Positions 38,392 to 46,926 of a stretch of DNA of 64,000 nt are shown piece after piece (within the stretch, counting starts at the first letter, position 1; each line of letters starts with the position of its first letter). The notes below the pieces were generated by a model, which ran no database searches, had not been told where the DNA came from, and worked only from the letters and a program-made list of their open reading frames with translations. Origin of the DNA: Geminicoccaceae bacterium (GTDB lineage: Bacteria > Pseudomonadota > Alphaproteobacteria > Geminicoccales > Geminicoccaceae); the NCBI GenBank assembly GCA_020638495.1, contig JACKIN010000002.1, positions 62,001 to 126,000 of the forward strand. Reading direction: 5' to 3'. The position numbers and the translations under genes are program-made.

Positions 38392-39555
38392 ATGCTCCAT
38401 GCCGTCGTCGACTGGCAGCGCTGGCTGCTCGAGCCCTGGCTCACCGGGCTCCGGATGGGCGCCGGCCAGCCGCTCTGGCAGCGCCTGCTCGCGGCCCAGC
38501 ACGTGCTCGCCGAGCGCACCATGGCGGCAAGCGAGGCCGGCACCGAGGGAATCGAGACGGCCGTCGCCCGCGACCATGCGGGCGTCTCGAGCGCCCACAC
38601 CGTCGAGGCCGGCCCGTTCTCGCGCCTCGTCCGCTTCCGCGCCGGCGGCAGCGGCCCCCCCACCCTCCTCGTCGCCCCGCATTCGGGCTATGCCGGCGCG
38701 GTGCTGAGCGAGCTCGCCGCCAGCCTCCTGCAGCACGGCGACGTCTACTTCCTCGACTGGCTCGATGCCCGTCTCGTGCCCAAGAGCCGCGGCCGCTTCG
38801 GCCTCGACGAGCAGCTCGCCGTAGTGCTCAAGGCCCTGGTCACCATCGGCAGCCCGGCCCACCTCGTCGGCGTCTCCCAGTCCGGCCCCGCCGCCCTCGC
38901 CGCCGCCGCCCTCGCCACGAACGCCTCGGCGACCCTGCCCCGGCCGCGCTCGCTCGTGCTGCTGGGTGCCCCCGTCGGGCCGGCCGAGCGCCGCTCCGCC
39001 ATCGACTGGCTCGCCGCCGGGCTCGATCCCGGCATCGTCGACACCTGCCTGATCTCGGTCGTGCCGGAACGCTATCCGGGGGCGGGCCGCCGCGTCTATC
39101 CGGGGCTCTTCCAGCTCATGGCGGTGCTCTTCGCCGATCCTGGCGCCTATTTCGGCGCCCAGGCCGGCCTCTGGCTCGAGCTCATGGCCGGCGCGCCCGG
39201 CCCCTGCGACCGGCTGCACGCCGACCTGCACCGGCTGGTCGACGTGCCGGCCGAGCTCTACGCCGAAAGCGTCGACAACCTGGTCCGCCGCTCGCCGTTC
39301 GATGGCTCGGGCTTCACCCTCGGCAGCCACGCCATCCCGACCGGCGACCTCGCCGGCCTGCCGGTCCTGACCGTCGAGGCGGCGAAGGACGAGCTCGTCG
39401 GCGCCGGCGCCACCCATGCCGTGCAGGCGCTCGCCGGCCCCGGCTCGGCAGAGCTCACGGTCCACGACGCCGCCCACCACGCCCTCTTCGTCGGCCCCCT
39501 CTTCGCCAGCGCCGTGGCCCCGCCACTCCGCGGCTTCCTCCAGCGGCAGCGCTGA
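38392..39555 (+). CDS. PHA depolymerase-like alpha/beta hydrolase
   Basis: 387 aa. LLVAPHSGYAGAVLSELAASLLQHGDVYFLDWLDARLVP and the lipase-like box LVGVSQSGPAALAAAA, then Asp (TVEAAKDELVG) and His (HDAAHHALFVG). The layout matches intracellular polyhydroxyalkanoate depolymerases (PhaZ), but the nucleophile here appears to be Ser in GVSQS instead of the Cys found in the well-known PhaZ1 type. Substrate probably PHB or oligomers, not proven. Confidence 0.82.
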   Translation: MLHAVVDWQRWLLEPWLTGLRMGAGQPLWQRLLAAQHVLAERTMAASEAGTEGIETAVARDHAGVSSAHTVEAGPFSRLVRFRAGGSGPPTLLVAPHSGYAGAVLSELAASLLQHGDVYFLDWLDARLVPKSRGRFGLDEQLAVVLKALVTIGSPAHLVGVSQSGPAALAAAALATNASATLPRPRSLVLLGAPVGPAERRSAIDWLAAGLDPGIVDTCLISVVPERYPGAGRRVYPGLFQLMAVLFADPGAYFGAQAGLWLELMAGAPGPCDRLHADLHRLVDVPAELYAESVDNLVRRSPFDGSGFTLGSHAIPTGDLAGLPVLTVEAAKDELVGAGATHAVQALAGPGSAELTVHDAAHHALFVGPLFASAVAPPLRGFLQRQR

Positions 39556-39562
39556 CCGGCTC

Positions 39563-39742
39563 TCACCCCTCGGCCGGCGTCACCAGCTCCAGGGCGGCGT
39601 GCCGCAGATCGATGACCACCTTGCCGGCCTCGTCGAAATCCACCGTGACCTTGGGACCGATGGCCGACTGCACCCGGCCCAGCCCCCAGTCGGGCTTCGT
39701 CCGCAGCCGGACGACCGCACCCGGCGTGAAGTCCAGATTCAT
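39563..39742 (-). CDS. DUF3553 protein
   Basis: 59 aa from the ATG at 39742: FTPGAVVRLRTKPDWGLGRVQSAIGPKVTVDFDEAGKVVIDL is the DUF3553 beta-barrel signature (PDWGLG...GKVVI). Related domains occur at the C-terminus of helicase-like proteins. Convergent with the hydrolase gene. Confidence 0.82.
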   Translation of the reverse strand: MNLDFTPGAVVRLRTKPDWGLGRVQSAIGPKVTVDFDEAGKVVIDLRHAALELVTPAEG

Positions 39743-39879
39743 GGCATCCCCATCCCTGCCGGGACACCCCGGCGATCCAGGCAATATCCGCCGCCACCGG
39801 CACGGGATCAAGACCGGCCCCCCCCTGATGACTGGCGGCGACTTGACCAATCCCGGCCCCGGTGCGACAGCCATCGGTC

Positions 39880-40614
39880 ATGCCACAGCTCACCCTTCCG
39901 GGCACCAGCGAGGCCCACCCCATCGAAGCCTGCGTCTTCGACGCCTACGGCACCCTCCTCGACGTCCACTCCGCCCTGGCCTCGGTGCTGCAGGCGAGGG
40001 CAGGGCAGGCCGGCCCCGCCATCGACGACGCCAGGGCGAAAAGCCTCTCCATCCTCTGGCGCGACAAGCAGCTCGCCTGTTCCTGGCTCCGCTCGCTCAT
40101 GCGCCACCACGCCGACTTCGCCAGCGTCACCGCCGACGCCCTCGACTTCGCGCTTTCCGTGCACGGCCTCGACGGCGACCCGACGCTCCGCGCCGAGCTG
40201 CTCGCCGCCTACGACAAGCTCGCCCCCTATCCCGAGGTGCCGGGCGTCCTGGCCCGCCTCGCCGAGGGAGGCCTGCCGCTCGCCGTCCTCTCCAACGGCA
40301 CCCCCGCCATGCTCGATGCCGGCCTCGCCCATGCCGGCATCGCCGGCTCGTTCACCGCCATCCTCTCCATCGAGGAGATCGGCGTCTTCAAGCCCGCGCC
40401 CGAGGTCTACAGCCTCGCCACCCGCCACCTCGGCCTCGCCGCACCGAAGATCCTCTTCCTCTCCTCGAACGGCTGGGACGTGCACGGGGCGGCCGCCTTC
40501 GGCTTCACCACCATCCACGTCGACCGCCAGGCCAGCCCGCCCGAACGCCTGCCCGGCCGCCCGGTCCACCGCCTCGCCGACCTCGCCCCGCTCCCCGGCC
40601 TCCTCGGCCTCTAG
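39880..40614 (+). CDS. Haloacid dehalogenase type II
   Basis: 244-aa HAD-fold enzyme. Nucleophile Asp in ACVFDAYGTLLDV; LSNGTPAML (motif II Ser/Thr-Asn); FKPAPEVY Lys; FLSSNGWDVHGAAAFG, the SSNxWD motif typical of L-2-haloacid dehalogenases. Hydrolyses short 2-haloacids to hydroxyacids in characterised relatives. ATG at 39880; runs with the dehydratase 20 nt downstream. Confidence 0.9.
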   Translation: MPQLTLPGTSEAHPIEACVFDAYGTLLDVHSALASVLQARAGQAGPAIDDARAKSLSILWRDKQLACSWLRSLMRHHADFASVTADALDFALSVHGLDGDPTLRAELLAAYDKLAPYPEVPGVLARLAEGGLPLAVLSNGTPAMLDAGLAHAGIAGSFTAILSIEEIGVFKPAPEVYSLATRHLGLAAPKILFLSSNGWDVHGAAAFGFTTIHVDRQASPPERLPGRPVHRLADLAPLPGLLGL

Positions 40615-40634
40615 ACATCCCGAGCCCGTCCCGC

Positions 40635-41606
40635 ATGACCCTGCCCGTCACCTTCGCCGACATCCAGGCCGCCGCCGCCCGGATCGCCGGCCACGCCCGC
40701 CGCACCCCGCTGCTCTTCAACGAGGTCCTCGACCAGGCGGTCGGCGGCCGCCTCCTGATCAAGCCCGAGCCTTTGCAGCGCACCGGCTCCTTCAAGTTCC
40801 GCGGCGCCTGCAACACCATCGCCCAGCTCCCGCCCGGCCCCGTCGTCGCCTGCTCCTCCGGCAACCACGCCCAGGGTGTCGCCGCCGCCGCCCGCCTCTT
40901 CGGCCGCCACGCCACCATCGTCATGCCGGCCGACGCCCCCGCCATCAAGCTCGCCAACACGCGGCGCCTGGGTGCGGAGATCGTCACCTACGACCGCTTC
41001 AAGGACAACCGCGAAGCCATCGCCGACGAGATCGTGGCCAGGACCGGCGCCCACCTCGTCCGCCCCTATGACGACCCCCGCATCATCGCCGGCCAGGGCA
41101 CGACCGGCCTCGAAGTCGCCGAGGATGCCCGGGCCATGGGCCTCGTCCCCGACAATGCTGTCGTCTGCTGCGGCGGCGGCGGCCTCGTCGCCGGCACCGC
41201 CACAGCCCTCCTCGAGTATTTCCCGATGATCGCCGTCTACAGCGCCGAGCCCGCCCATTTCGACGACACCGCCCGCTCCCTGAAAAGCGCCCGCCACGAA
41301 ACCAACGACCCGAACGCCCGCTCCATCTGCGACGCCCTCCTCGCCCCCACCCCGGGCGAGCTAACCCTCGAAATCAACCGCCAGCTCCTCACCGGCGGCC
41401 TCGCCGTCACCGACCCCGAAACAGCCGCCGCCATGCGCGCCGCCTTCCGCGAGCTCAAGATCGTCACCGAACCCGGCGGCGCCGTAGCCCTCGCCGCCTG
41501 CCTCTCAGGCAAGCTCGACTGCCAGGGCAAGACCACCCTCGTCGTCCTCTCCGGCGGCAACGTCGACCCGGAACTCTATGCACGGGTGCTGCGGGAGGAG
41601 ATATAA
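40635..41606 (+). CDS. PLP-dependent threonine/serine dehydratase
   Basis: 323 aa of the fold-II PLP family. Lys of QRTGSFKFRGA binds PLP, CSSGNHAQGVA and CCGGGGLVAG bind the cofactor phosphate. Deaminates threonine or serine, or acts as a 3-hydroxyaspartate dehydratase; the catabolic (no regulatory domain) form. Last gene before the terminator-like palindrome at 41621. Confidence 0.9.
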   Translation: MTLPVTFADIQAAAARIAGHARRTPLLFNEVLDQAVGGRLLIKPEPLQRTGSFKFRGACNTIAQLPPGPVVACSSGNHAQGVAAAARLFGRHATIVMPADAPAIKLANTRRLGAEIVTYDRFKDNREAIADEIVARTGAHLVRPYDDPRIIAGQGTTGLEVAEDARAMGLVPDNAVVCCGGGGLVAGTATALLEYFPMIAVYSAEPAHFDDTARSLKSARHETNDPNARSICDALLAPTPGELTLEINRQLLTGGLAVTDPETAAAMRAAFRELKIVTEPGGAVALAACLSGKLDCQGKTTLVVLSGGNVDPELYARVLREEI

Positions 41607-41620
41607 GAGAGACGAAGAAT

Positions 41621-41664
41621 GGCGGGGAGGCACCGCCTCCCCACCGGCCCCACCGGTTTTTTTT
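41621..41664 (+). terminator. Terminator-like palindrome, intact copy
   Basis: GGGGAGGC-ACC-GCCTCCCC (8-bp stem), then ACCGGCCCCACCGG and eight T. This is the best-preserved member of the palindrome family and sits 15 nt after the dehydratase stop, so it can act as its terminator. Confidence 0.8.
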
Positions 41665-41783
41665 GGGGTAGTAATGGCAGGCGCGGCGGCGAAAAATTTT
41701 TTGGAGCATGGCGGAGGGAGATGCGTTAAATCAGTCACGCGGACCCGAAATTCGCGAAATCCCACCTTCAAGAAGGTACAGAT

Positions 41784-42386
41784 CTAAAATGTCCAATTCT
41801 CTTCCGAGCACGCCACGTGTGATTTTATTAACGTAAGTAGAATTATAATTCCTTCTTTACCAAGTAATTTTTCATATTTTATCGACGGATCTGTTTCTGT
41901 TTGTTCGTTCATGAATTCGTTGATGCTGTAACAATTCGCTCTATAAAACAATAGATATTTGTCAAGCCGATCTAATTTACTTAATTGATCAGTTATGTTG
42001 GCCATATTGAATATACATTCAATATACCCTACTTCATTTCTAAATAATACTACCTTTCGCTCAAGCAATCCGACTTTTGTATCATTGTCCATTGATTTAA
42101 GTTCGCGTTGCTCTGTCGGAACTTCAGCGCCTGTCTTCGATTTTGGCAGAAAGAGTTGAAAAATTTCAGTATAAATAGTTCCTGATTCTGTGACAAAGCC
42201 TAATCGCATCAGCCATCCTAGTCCAATTCCGGGATCGGCTGAAAAAATCTCCAATTCTAAGGACGCCGCAGAATTACCAGATATTCTAAACGGTGGGATC
42301 AAATATTTATCTTGTTGGCCGGTTCGATGATCTATTCGATGTTGGTATTTTGTTAACGGATAAAGTGGACCGGATGGCCTTCCCAT
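41784..42386 (-). CDS. Hypothetical AT-rich gene, 5' end probably cut by IS30
   Basis: 200 aa from the ATG at 42386. Soluble, no signal peptide or motif I recognise (FRISGNSAASLELEIFSADPGIGLGWLMRLGFV; charged C-terminus). Base composition is far more AT-rich than its surroundings. The open frame continues through the IS30 end, so the native start may have been separated by the insertion. Confidence 0.5.
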   Translation of the reverse strand: MGRPSGPLYPLTKYQHRIDHRTGQQDKYLIPPFRISGNSAASLELEIFSADPGIGLGWLMRLGFVTESGTIYTEIFQLFLPKSKTGAEVPTEQRELKSMDNDTKVGLLERKVVLFRNEVGYIECIFNMANITDQLSKLDRLDKYLLFYRANCYSINEFMNEQTETDPSIKYEKLLGKEGIIILLTLIKSHVACSEENWTF

Positions 42387-42407
42387 GATTTCGCCTACGT
42401 GGATTCC

Positions 42408-43481
42408 GTGATGAGGTGCAACACCGTGATGAATCGGGCATCTATCTGATGCCGAACAGCAAATGGTGTTGCCATGGGAAGCTACCGCCATCTCACCGCC
42501 GAGGAACGGGACCGGATCGCGGCTTTGCAAGCCGAAGGGCAGAGCGTCAGGGCGATCGCTCAGGCCCTGGGTCGCTCACCGGCGACGATCAGCCGGGAAC
42601 TGCGGCGTAACGCGCTGGCGAGCGGTGCTTATCGACCAACGATCGCCGAAGGATCGTATCTGCTCAGGCGGCAGCGGCCTGCAGTGCTCGAGCGCGATCC
42701 GGCCCTCGCTGATTACGTTACCGACCGCCTGGCCGAGGGCTGGACACCGGAGCAGATCGCCGGTCGCCTGAAGCGAGGTGTGGAGCGCGGCCTGCGCTAC
42801 GTCTCGACCGAGACGATCTACGCCTGGATCTTCCGGCCCGCTCAGAAGACCGCCAAGCTCTGGCGTTATCTGCCGCGCGGCAAGGCGAAACGCGGCCGGC
42901 GGCGTGCCCGTGACAGCAAGGATCGGATCAGGGACAAGGTCCACGTGTCCGAGCGATCGGCGAGCGCCGCCGCCCGCGCCGAGCCCGGCCACTGGGAGGC
43001 CGATCTCGTCATCTGCAAGCACGCCCGACCCGTCCTCGTCCTGCACGAGCGCAAGACCCGGCTGACCCTCATGGCCCGCCTTATGGGCAAGACCGCAGCC
43101 GAGACCATCGCCGTCATGATGGCCGTGCTCAAGCGGCTGACCATGCCGATGCGCGGCTCGGTGACGTTCGACAACGACACCACCTTTGCCCGGCACAGCC
43201 TACTCCGCGGCCTGGTCAGCGCCACCACCTATTTCTGCGACGCCTACGCCTCCTGGCAAAAGGGTGGGATCGAGAACGCCAACGGTCGCATCCGACGATG
43301 GCTGCCGAGAACAGCCGATCTCGACGCCATGACCGAAGCCGATATCCAGGAGATCGCCATGACCCTCAACCTCACGCCCCGGAAGTGCCTCGGCTTCAGA
43401 TCACCCGTCGAGGCCTTCCTCGCCGAGCTTGGCAACAACGTCGATATCAGCTTTCATCGACATGTTGCGCTTCGCACATGA
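42408..43481 (+). mobile_element. IS30-family insertion sequence (ends approximate)
   Basis: Imperfect inverted ends: GAGGTGCAACACCGTGATGAA near 42410 and, at the right, the complement of GAAGCGCAACATGTCGATGAA near 43476 (15 of 23 positions match). The boundaries and target duplication could not be fixed by eye. Surrounding sequence is AT-rich on both sides. Confidence 0.7.
42474..43481 (+). CDS. IS30-family transposase
   Basis: 335 aa. N-terminal HTH (YRHLTAEERDRIAALQAEGQSVRAIAQALGRSPATISRELRRN) typical of IS30, then the DDE core: GHWEADLVIC (Asp), SVTFDNDTTFARH (Asp) and WQKGGIENANGRIRRWLPR (Glu), finally TPRKCLGFRSPVEAF. Intact. Confidence 0.94.
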   Translation: MGSYRHLTAEERDRIAALQAEGQSVRAIAQALGRSPATISRELRRNALASGAYRPTIAEGSYLLRRQRPAVLERDPALADYVTDRLAEGWTPEQIAGRLKRGVERGLRYVSTETIYAWIFRPAQKTAKLWRYLPRGKAKRGRRRARDSKDRIRDKVHVSERSASAAARAEPGHWEADLVICKHARPVLVLHERKTRLTLMARLMGKTAAETIAVMMAVLKRLTMPMRGSVTFDNDTTFARHSLLRGLVSATTYFCDAYASWQKGGIENANGRIRRWLPRTADLDAMTEADIQEIAMTLNLTPRKCLGFRSPVEAFLAELGNNVDISFHRHVALRT

Positions 43482-43552
43482 ATGCACCCTATCTCCAAAA
43501 CATCATAAATAACTTGAGTAAGTATTAAATCATCACTTCTTTTGTTTGGTTC

Positions 43553-43763
43553 GGAAAGTCGGGACACGACACTCATTTAACCTATCTGGAAAGTCGCAAC
43601 GGGAAAGTTGGGACACGACGCTCATTTAACCTATCGTGGAAACTCGGGGACACGAGACCAGTTTAACCATTCCCCGCGGCCCCGATCATCACCCACGCAA
43701 AAAAAACTGGATGGGCCGTTGGGAAGGCGTTGGAAATTCGGGTCCACGACACTCTTTTGACCT
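43553..43763 (+). repeat. Cluster of degenerate IS-end-like repeats
   Basis: At least four copies: 43553 (GGAAAGTCGGGACACGAC...TTTAACC), 43601 (GGGAAAGTTGGGACACGAC), 43638 (GGAAACTCGGGGACACGAG...TTTAACC) and 43732 (GGAAATTCGGGTCCACGAC...TTTTGACC), plus a partial copy at 43588. Same family as 14068 and 15418. The spread of mutations shows different ages. Confidence 0.6.
43698..43732 (-). repeat. Terminator-like palindrome family member (degenerate)
   Basis: On the minus strand: CCTTCCCAACGGCCCATCCAG followed by eight T. The left arm is decayed. Confidence 0.5.
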
Positions 43764-43793
43764 GTCACCACCACACCAACCGGCACCCGAACG

Positions 43794-43834
43794 AAAAGAC
43801 TGGATGGGCCGGTGGGAAGGCGTGCCTTCCCACC
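43794..43834 (-). repeat. Terminator-like palindrome family member
   Basis: GGTGGGAAGGC-GT-GCCTTCCCACC is a perfect 11-bp stem; on the minus strand it is followed by GGCCCATCCAG and TCTTTTCG. Confidence 0.65.
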
Positions 43835-43921
43835 TTCCTGGGGCCGACGGACACGTCCTCATCGCCATCCCGACGGTCTTGTCCTGGTCGGAATTCTGAT
43901 CCAGGGTAAGCGTCCGCTGAC

Positions 43922-45457
43922 CTACGCGGCCTTTTGCGTTGACGCGGTGGCGGCTCGTGTTGCGGCCCAGCTCCACGGCAGGAGTTGGTCGATCTTGTTG
44001 ATCTTGTGGTCGGCGATGCGGCCGAGGGTGTCGGTGAGCCAGGCTTGTGGGTCGATGCCGTTGAGCTTGGCGGTTTCGATCAGGGTGTAGGCGATGGCGG
44101 CCGCGTTGCCGCCGCCCTCTGAGCCGACGAAGAGGTAGTTTTTCCGGCCGAGCGCCACGGATTTCATCGCCCGCTCGGCGCAGTTGTTGTCGGCCTCGAC
44201 GTGGCCGTGGTCGAGGTAGGGGCGAAGCTTTTTGATCCGGGTTAGGGCGTAGCGGATCGCCTTGGCGAGCTCGGACTTGCCGGAGATGCGCGGCAGCTGG
44301 GCCTGGAGCCAGGCTTCGAGCTGGTCGAGGATCGACCTGGCGTGGGCCTGCCGGAGTTGCACGCGCTCGCTGGGATGATGGCCACGCGCCTGTTTCTCGA
44401 CGGCGTAGAGGCCGGCGATGCGTCTGATCGCTTCCTCGGCGATCGGCGAGGTCTGGCTTTGGACGATGTCGACGAACTTGCGCCGGATGTGGGCGAGGCA
44501 GGCGACCTCGCGGGTCTCGTCCTTGCGATAGAGCTCGTTGAAGCCCGAATAGCCGTCGGCATGGACCCAGCCTCGATAGCCGGCCAGATGTTCGGCCGGA
44601 TGCTGGCCTTTGCGATCGATCGTGAACCTGTACCAGACGGCCGGTGGATCGGCACCTGACCAGGGCCGCTCATCGCGGACATAGGTCCAGATGCGGGCGG
44701 TCTTGGTCTTGCCGTTGCCTGGCACCTGCAGCTTGATGGGCGTGTCGTCGGCGAAGATGGCTTGCCCGGCCAGGACATGGCGGCCGATGGCGTCGGCCAG
44801 GGGCTCCAGCAGTGCTGTGGCCTTGCCCACCCAATCGGCAAGCGTCGAGCGATCCAGATCGATCCCGTCCCGCTCGAAGATCTTCGACAGGCGATAGAGC
44901 GGCAGATGATCGCCATATTTCGCGACCAGCACATGCGCCAGGAGACCGGGTCCCGGTCGGCCGCGCTCGATCGGCCGGGCCGGCAAGGGGGCCTGGCAGA
45001 TCGCCTCGCAGCACGCGCAGGCAAGCCGCGGCCGGACGAAGCGGTTCACGACGAAGCGGCCGGGGATGTAGTCCAGCTCCTCGGTAACGTCCTCGCCGAG
45101 CCGCTTCAGGCTGCCGCCGCAGCCGGCGCAGGCCTCGCCCGGCGAAAGGATGCTCTCGGTACGCGGTAGCTCCTTCGGCAGCGGCTTGCGTCGAGGCTTC
45201 CTTTTGGCCTCGCCCGCATCCTCCGGCGCTGCCGGATCGGCGTCCCGAGCGACCTCGATCTCGGTCTCCTCGAGCGCCAGGTCGAGCTGCTCGAGCCGCT
45301 CCGAGGTCGCCCCGAAGCGCTGCCGGCGCAGCCCGGCCAACTGGTGCTCCAGCTTGGCGATGCGCAGCGCCTGCGCCTTGGCGAGCGCCACTAGATGCTC
45401 GGCGGCCTGACGCAGTTCGGCCGGGTCGTCGGGTAGCTTCTTGGTCTCGTCGAGCAT
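43922..45457 (-). CDS. tnpC: IS66 transposase TnpC
   Basis: 511 aa from the ATG at 45457 (a GTG 5 codons upstream is possible). Leucine-rich N-terminal coil, zinc-finger-like CAGCGGSLKRLGEDVTEELDYIPGRF and CACC, then the DDE core: AGQAIFADDTPIKLQVPG (Asp), YRGWVHADGYSGFNEL (Asp) and GHVEADNNCAERAMKSVALGRKNYLF (Glu). Intact. Confidence 0.93.
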   Translation of the reverse strand: MLDETKKLPDDPAELRQAAEHLVALAKAQALRIAKLEHQLAGLRRQRFGATSERLEQLDLALEETEIEVARDADPAAPEDAGEAKRKPRRKPLPKELPRTESILSPGEACAGCGGSLKRLGEDVTEELDYIPGRFVVNRFVRPRLACACCEAICQAPLPARPIERGRPGPGLLAHVLVAKYGDHLPLYRLSKIFERDGIDLDRSTLADWVGKATALLEPLADAIGRHVLAGQAIFADDTPIKLQVPGNGKTKTARIWTYVRDERPWSGADPPAVWYRFTIDRKGQHPAEHLAGYRGWVHADGYSGFNELYRKDETREVACLAHIRRKFVDIVQSQTSPIAEEAIRRIAGLYAVEKQARGHHPSERVQLRQAHARSILDQLEAWLQAQLPRISGKSELAKAIRYALTRIKKLRPYLDHGHVEADNNCAERAMKSVALGRKNYLFVGSEGGGNAAAIAYTLIETAKLNGIDPQAWLTDTLGRIADHKINKIDQLLPWSWAATRAATASTQKAA

Positions 45458-45527
45458 GGCCACGGCTGGCACAACGGCCCCGCCAAGGGAATTCTGAACG
45501 ATCCTAAGCCGCTGTTTTTATTGCCCT

Positions 45528-45875
45528 TCAGCCAGTCGTCAACGGTCGCCAAGTGCGTTGCGGGGCGCGCCAGTCGATTCCTTCGAGCAGCATCGCCAGC
45601 TGTGCCGGGCTGATCGACACCCGGCCATCCGCCGATGACGGCCAAACGAAGCGGCCCTGCTCCAGCCGCTTGCTGAAGAGACACGCCCCCTGGCCGTCGA
45701 ACCAGATCACCTTCACCAGGTCACCCCGCCGGCCGCGGAAGACGAAGAGATGGCCCGAGAACGGATCCTGCGCCAACACCTTCTCCGCCAGCGCCGACAG
45801 ACCGTTGAAGCCCTTGCGCATGTCCGTAACGCCGGCCGCCAGCCACACCCGCGTGCTCGCCGGAACCGGGATCAT
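45528..45875 (-). CDS. tnpB: IS66 accessory protein TnpB
   Basis: 115 aa. RVWLAAGVTDMRKGFNGLSALAEKVLAQDPFSGHLFVFRGRRGDLVKVIWFDGQGACLFSKRLEQGRFVWP is the standard TnpB of IS66. ATG overlaps the tnpA stop. Confidence 0.95.
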   Translation of the reverse strand: MIPVPASTRVWLAAGVTDMRKGFNGLSALAEKVLAQDPFSGHLFVFRGRRGDLVKVIWFDGQGACLFSKRLEQGRFVWPSSADGRVSISPAQLAMLLEGIDWRAPQRTWRPLTTG

Positions 45876-46264
45876 GAGCGCACCAGCACCGCCAGAAGCC
45901 GCGCCACCGCCTCCCCGTCGAAGGCGCCGCTCGCCGTCAGCCGATGCCCGCCCGCCAGCACGATCTCGACCCGGCCGCCGCTGTCGCCAGCAGACGACAC
46001 CGGCGAACCAGCCGGCGGCTCCCCCTCTCGCAGCTGAACCGGCAGGAACACCGGTGCCGCCTCCAGCATCCCGCCGGGCGCGAACCGCGGATCGCGCAGC
46101 CATTTGAAGATCAAATTGGCGTTCAGCGAATGAAGCTGCGCCACCTGCGCCACCGATACACCCGGTGCCCGAGTCTCCAGGCAAATCGCCCGCTTCGCTT
46201 CGGCACTCCAACGCCGGTAACGGCGCCGCTCTCTCGGCGATCCGGCCACGAAAGTGTCCACCAT
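45872..46264 (-). CDS. tnpA: IS66 accessory protein TnpA
   Basis: 130 aa. RRYRRWSAEAKRAICLETRAPGVSVAQVAQLHSLNANLIFKWLRD is the HTH of TnpA. ATG at 46264; a longer frame is open upstream but lacks the family start. Confidence 0.92.
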   Translation of the reverse strand: MVDTFVAGSPRERRRYRRWSAEAKRAICLETRAPGVSVAQVAQLHSLNANLIFKWLRDPRFAPGGMLEAAPVFLPVQLREGEPPAGSPVSSAGDSGGRVEIVLAGGHRLTASGAFDGEAVARLLAVLVRS

Positions 46265-46497
46265 GCAGAGTGGACACCTTTGTCCAACTCCCCGCCGATC
46301 ATCGACCACACGATCAAGTCAGCAAGGTGGGGTAGGCCGGACGCTCACGATCATACGCGACATTCGGGCTTGGGTTGTCGCGTATTCCGCGACAGCGCCC
46401 GCCGGAATGTCGCAGAACCCGCGACATAACGATTCGTGATGGCGCGTCTGACGCGACATGCGCCCGGAAACGTCGCGGATTCTGCAACACAAGGCCA

Positions 46498-46592
46498 CGA
46501 ACGAACCCACGGAATCGACGATCGAACCCGGCGAATCAACGAATGAACCCGCGGAATCGACGAACGAACCCAGCCCGCGACCAACGAACCCG
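46498..46592 (+). repeat. 21-nt tandem array in copy B
   Basis: Units such as CGGAATCGACGATCGAACCC, GCGAATCAACGAATGAACCC and CGGAATCGACGAACGAACCC, spaced 21 nt apart; about 4.5 units. Confidence 0.7.
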
Positions 46593-46709
46593 AGGGCCTA
46601 TAACCTGCTGTAACATAAACACTTATTTCCTCTCCCGGTGAATGCTGCGCCTTCGCCGGACCTTCGAACTCGGAAAATGCCGAACCAACCCGGCCGACCT
46701 CGCCGAGCG

Positions 46710-46740
46710 CTTGCGTCTGGCGCCGGAATGGGCTATAAAT
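46710..46740 (+). promoter_or_regulatory. Candidate sigma-70 promoter at end of copy B
   Basis: CTTGCG, 18-nt spacer, TATAAAT. It points to the HAD phosphatase and penicillin acylase genes about 190 nt downstream and may drive them. The 46746-46926 leader shows no gene of its own. Confidence 0.6.
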
Positions 46741-46926
46741 CCTAACGTGGATCACGAGCGGCGGTGCGCTCCCGTCGGCTGGCCGGCTGCCGACGGCGAT
46801 GGCGGGGGACTGCGTTGGAAGGGCTCGACCGAAAGCCGTCATGCGGGCATTCTCCGCCCGGGCCGGACGGTTCGCCTTTACCCGACCGCGCAAGCCCTCC
46901 TCGACCGCGCAAGAAAGTGACCGCCA

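Larger units (their letters stand above)
43906..46348 (-). mobile_element. IS66-family insertion sequence
   Basis: 2443 bp with inverted ends GTAAGCGTCCG (43906) and the complement of GTGAGCGTCCG (ending 46348), typical IS66 termini, carrying tnpA, tnpB and tnpC. The 8-bp flanks are GATCCAGG and GATCATAC: only GATC agrees, so no perfect 8-bp duplication remains. Confidence 0.9.
46357..46745 (+). repeat. Two-copy non-coding element, copy B
   Basis: Starts GCGACATTCGGG right after the IS66 end. Same order as copy A: GCGACA palindromes (GTCGCGTATTCCGCGAC), ATAACGATTCGTGATGGCGC, GTCGCGGATTCTGCAAC, 21-nt array at 46498-46592, then a promoter at 46710-46740. The sequence left of the GCGACATT block that copy A has is missing here, so IS66 may have removed it. 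Confidence 0.72.
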
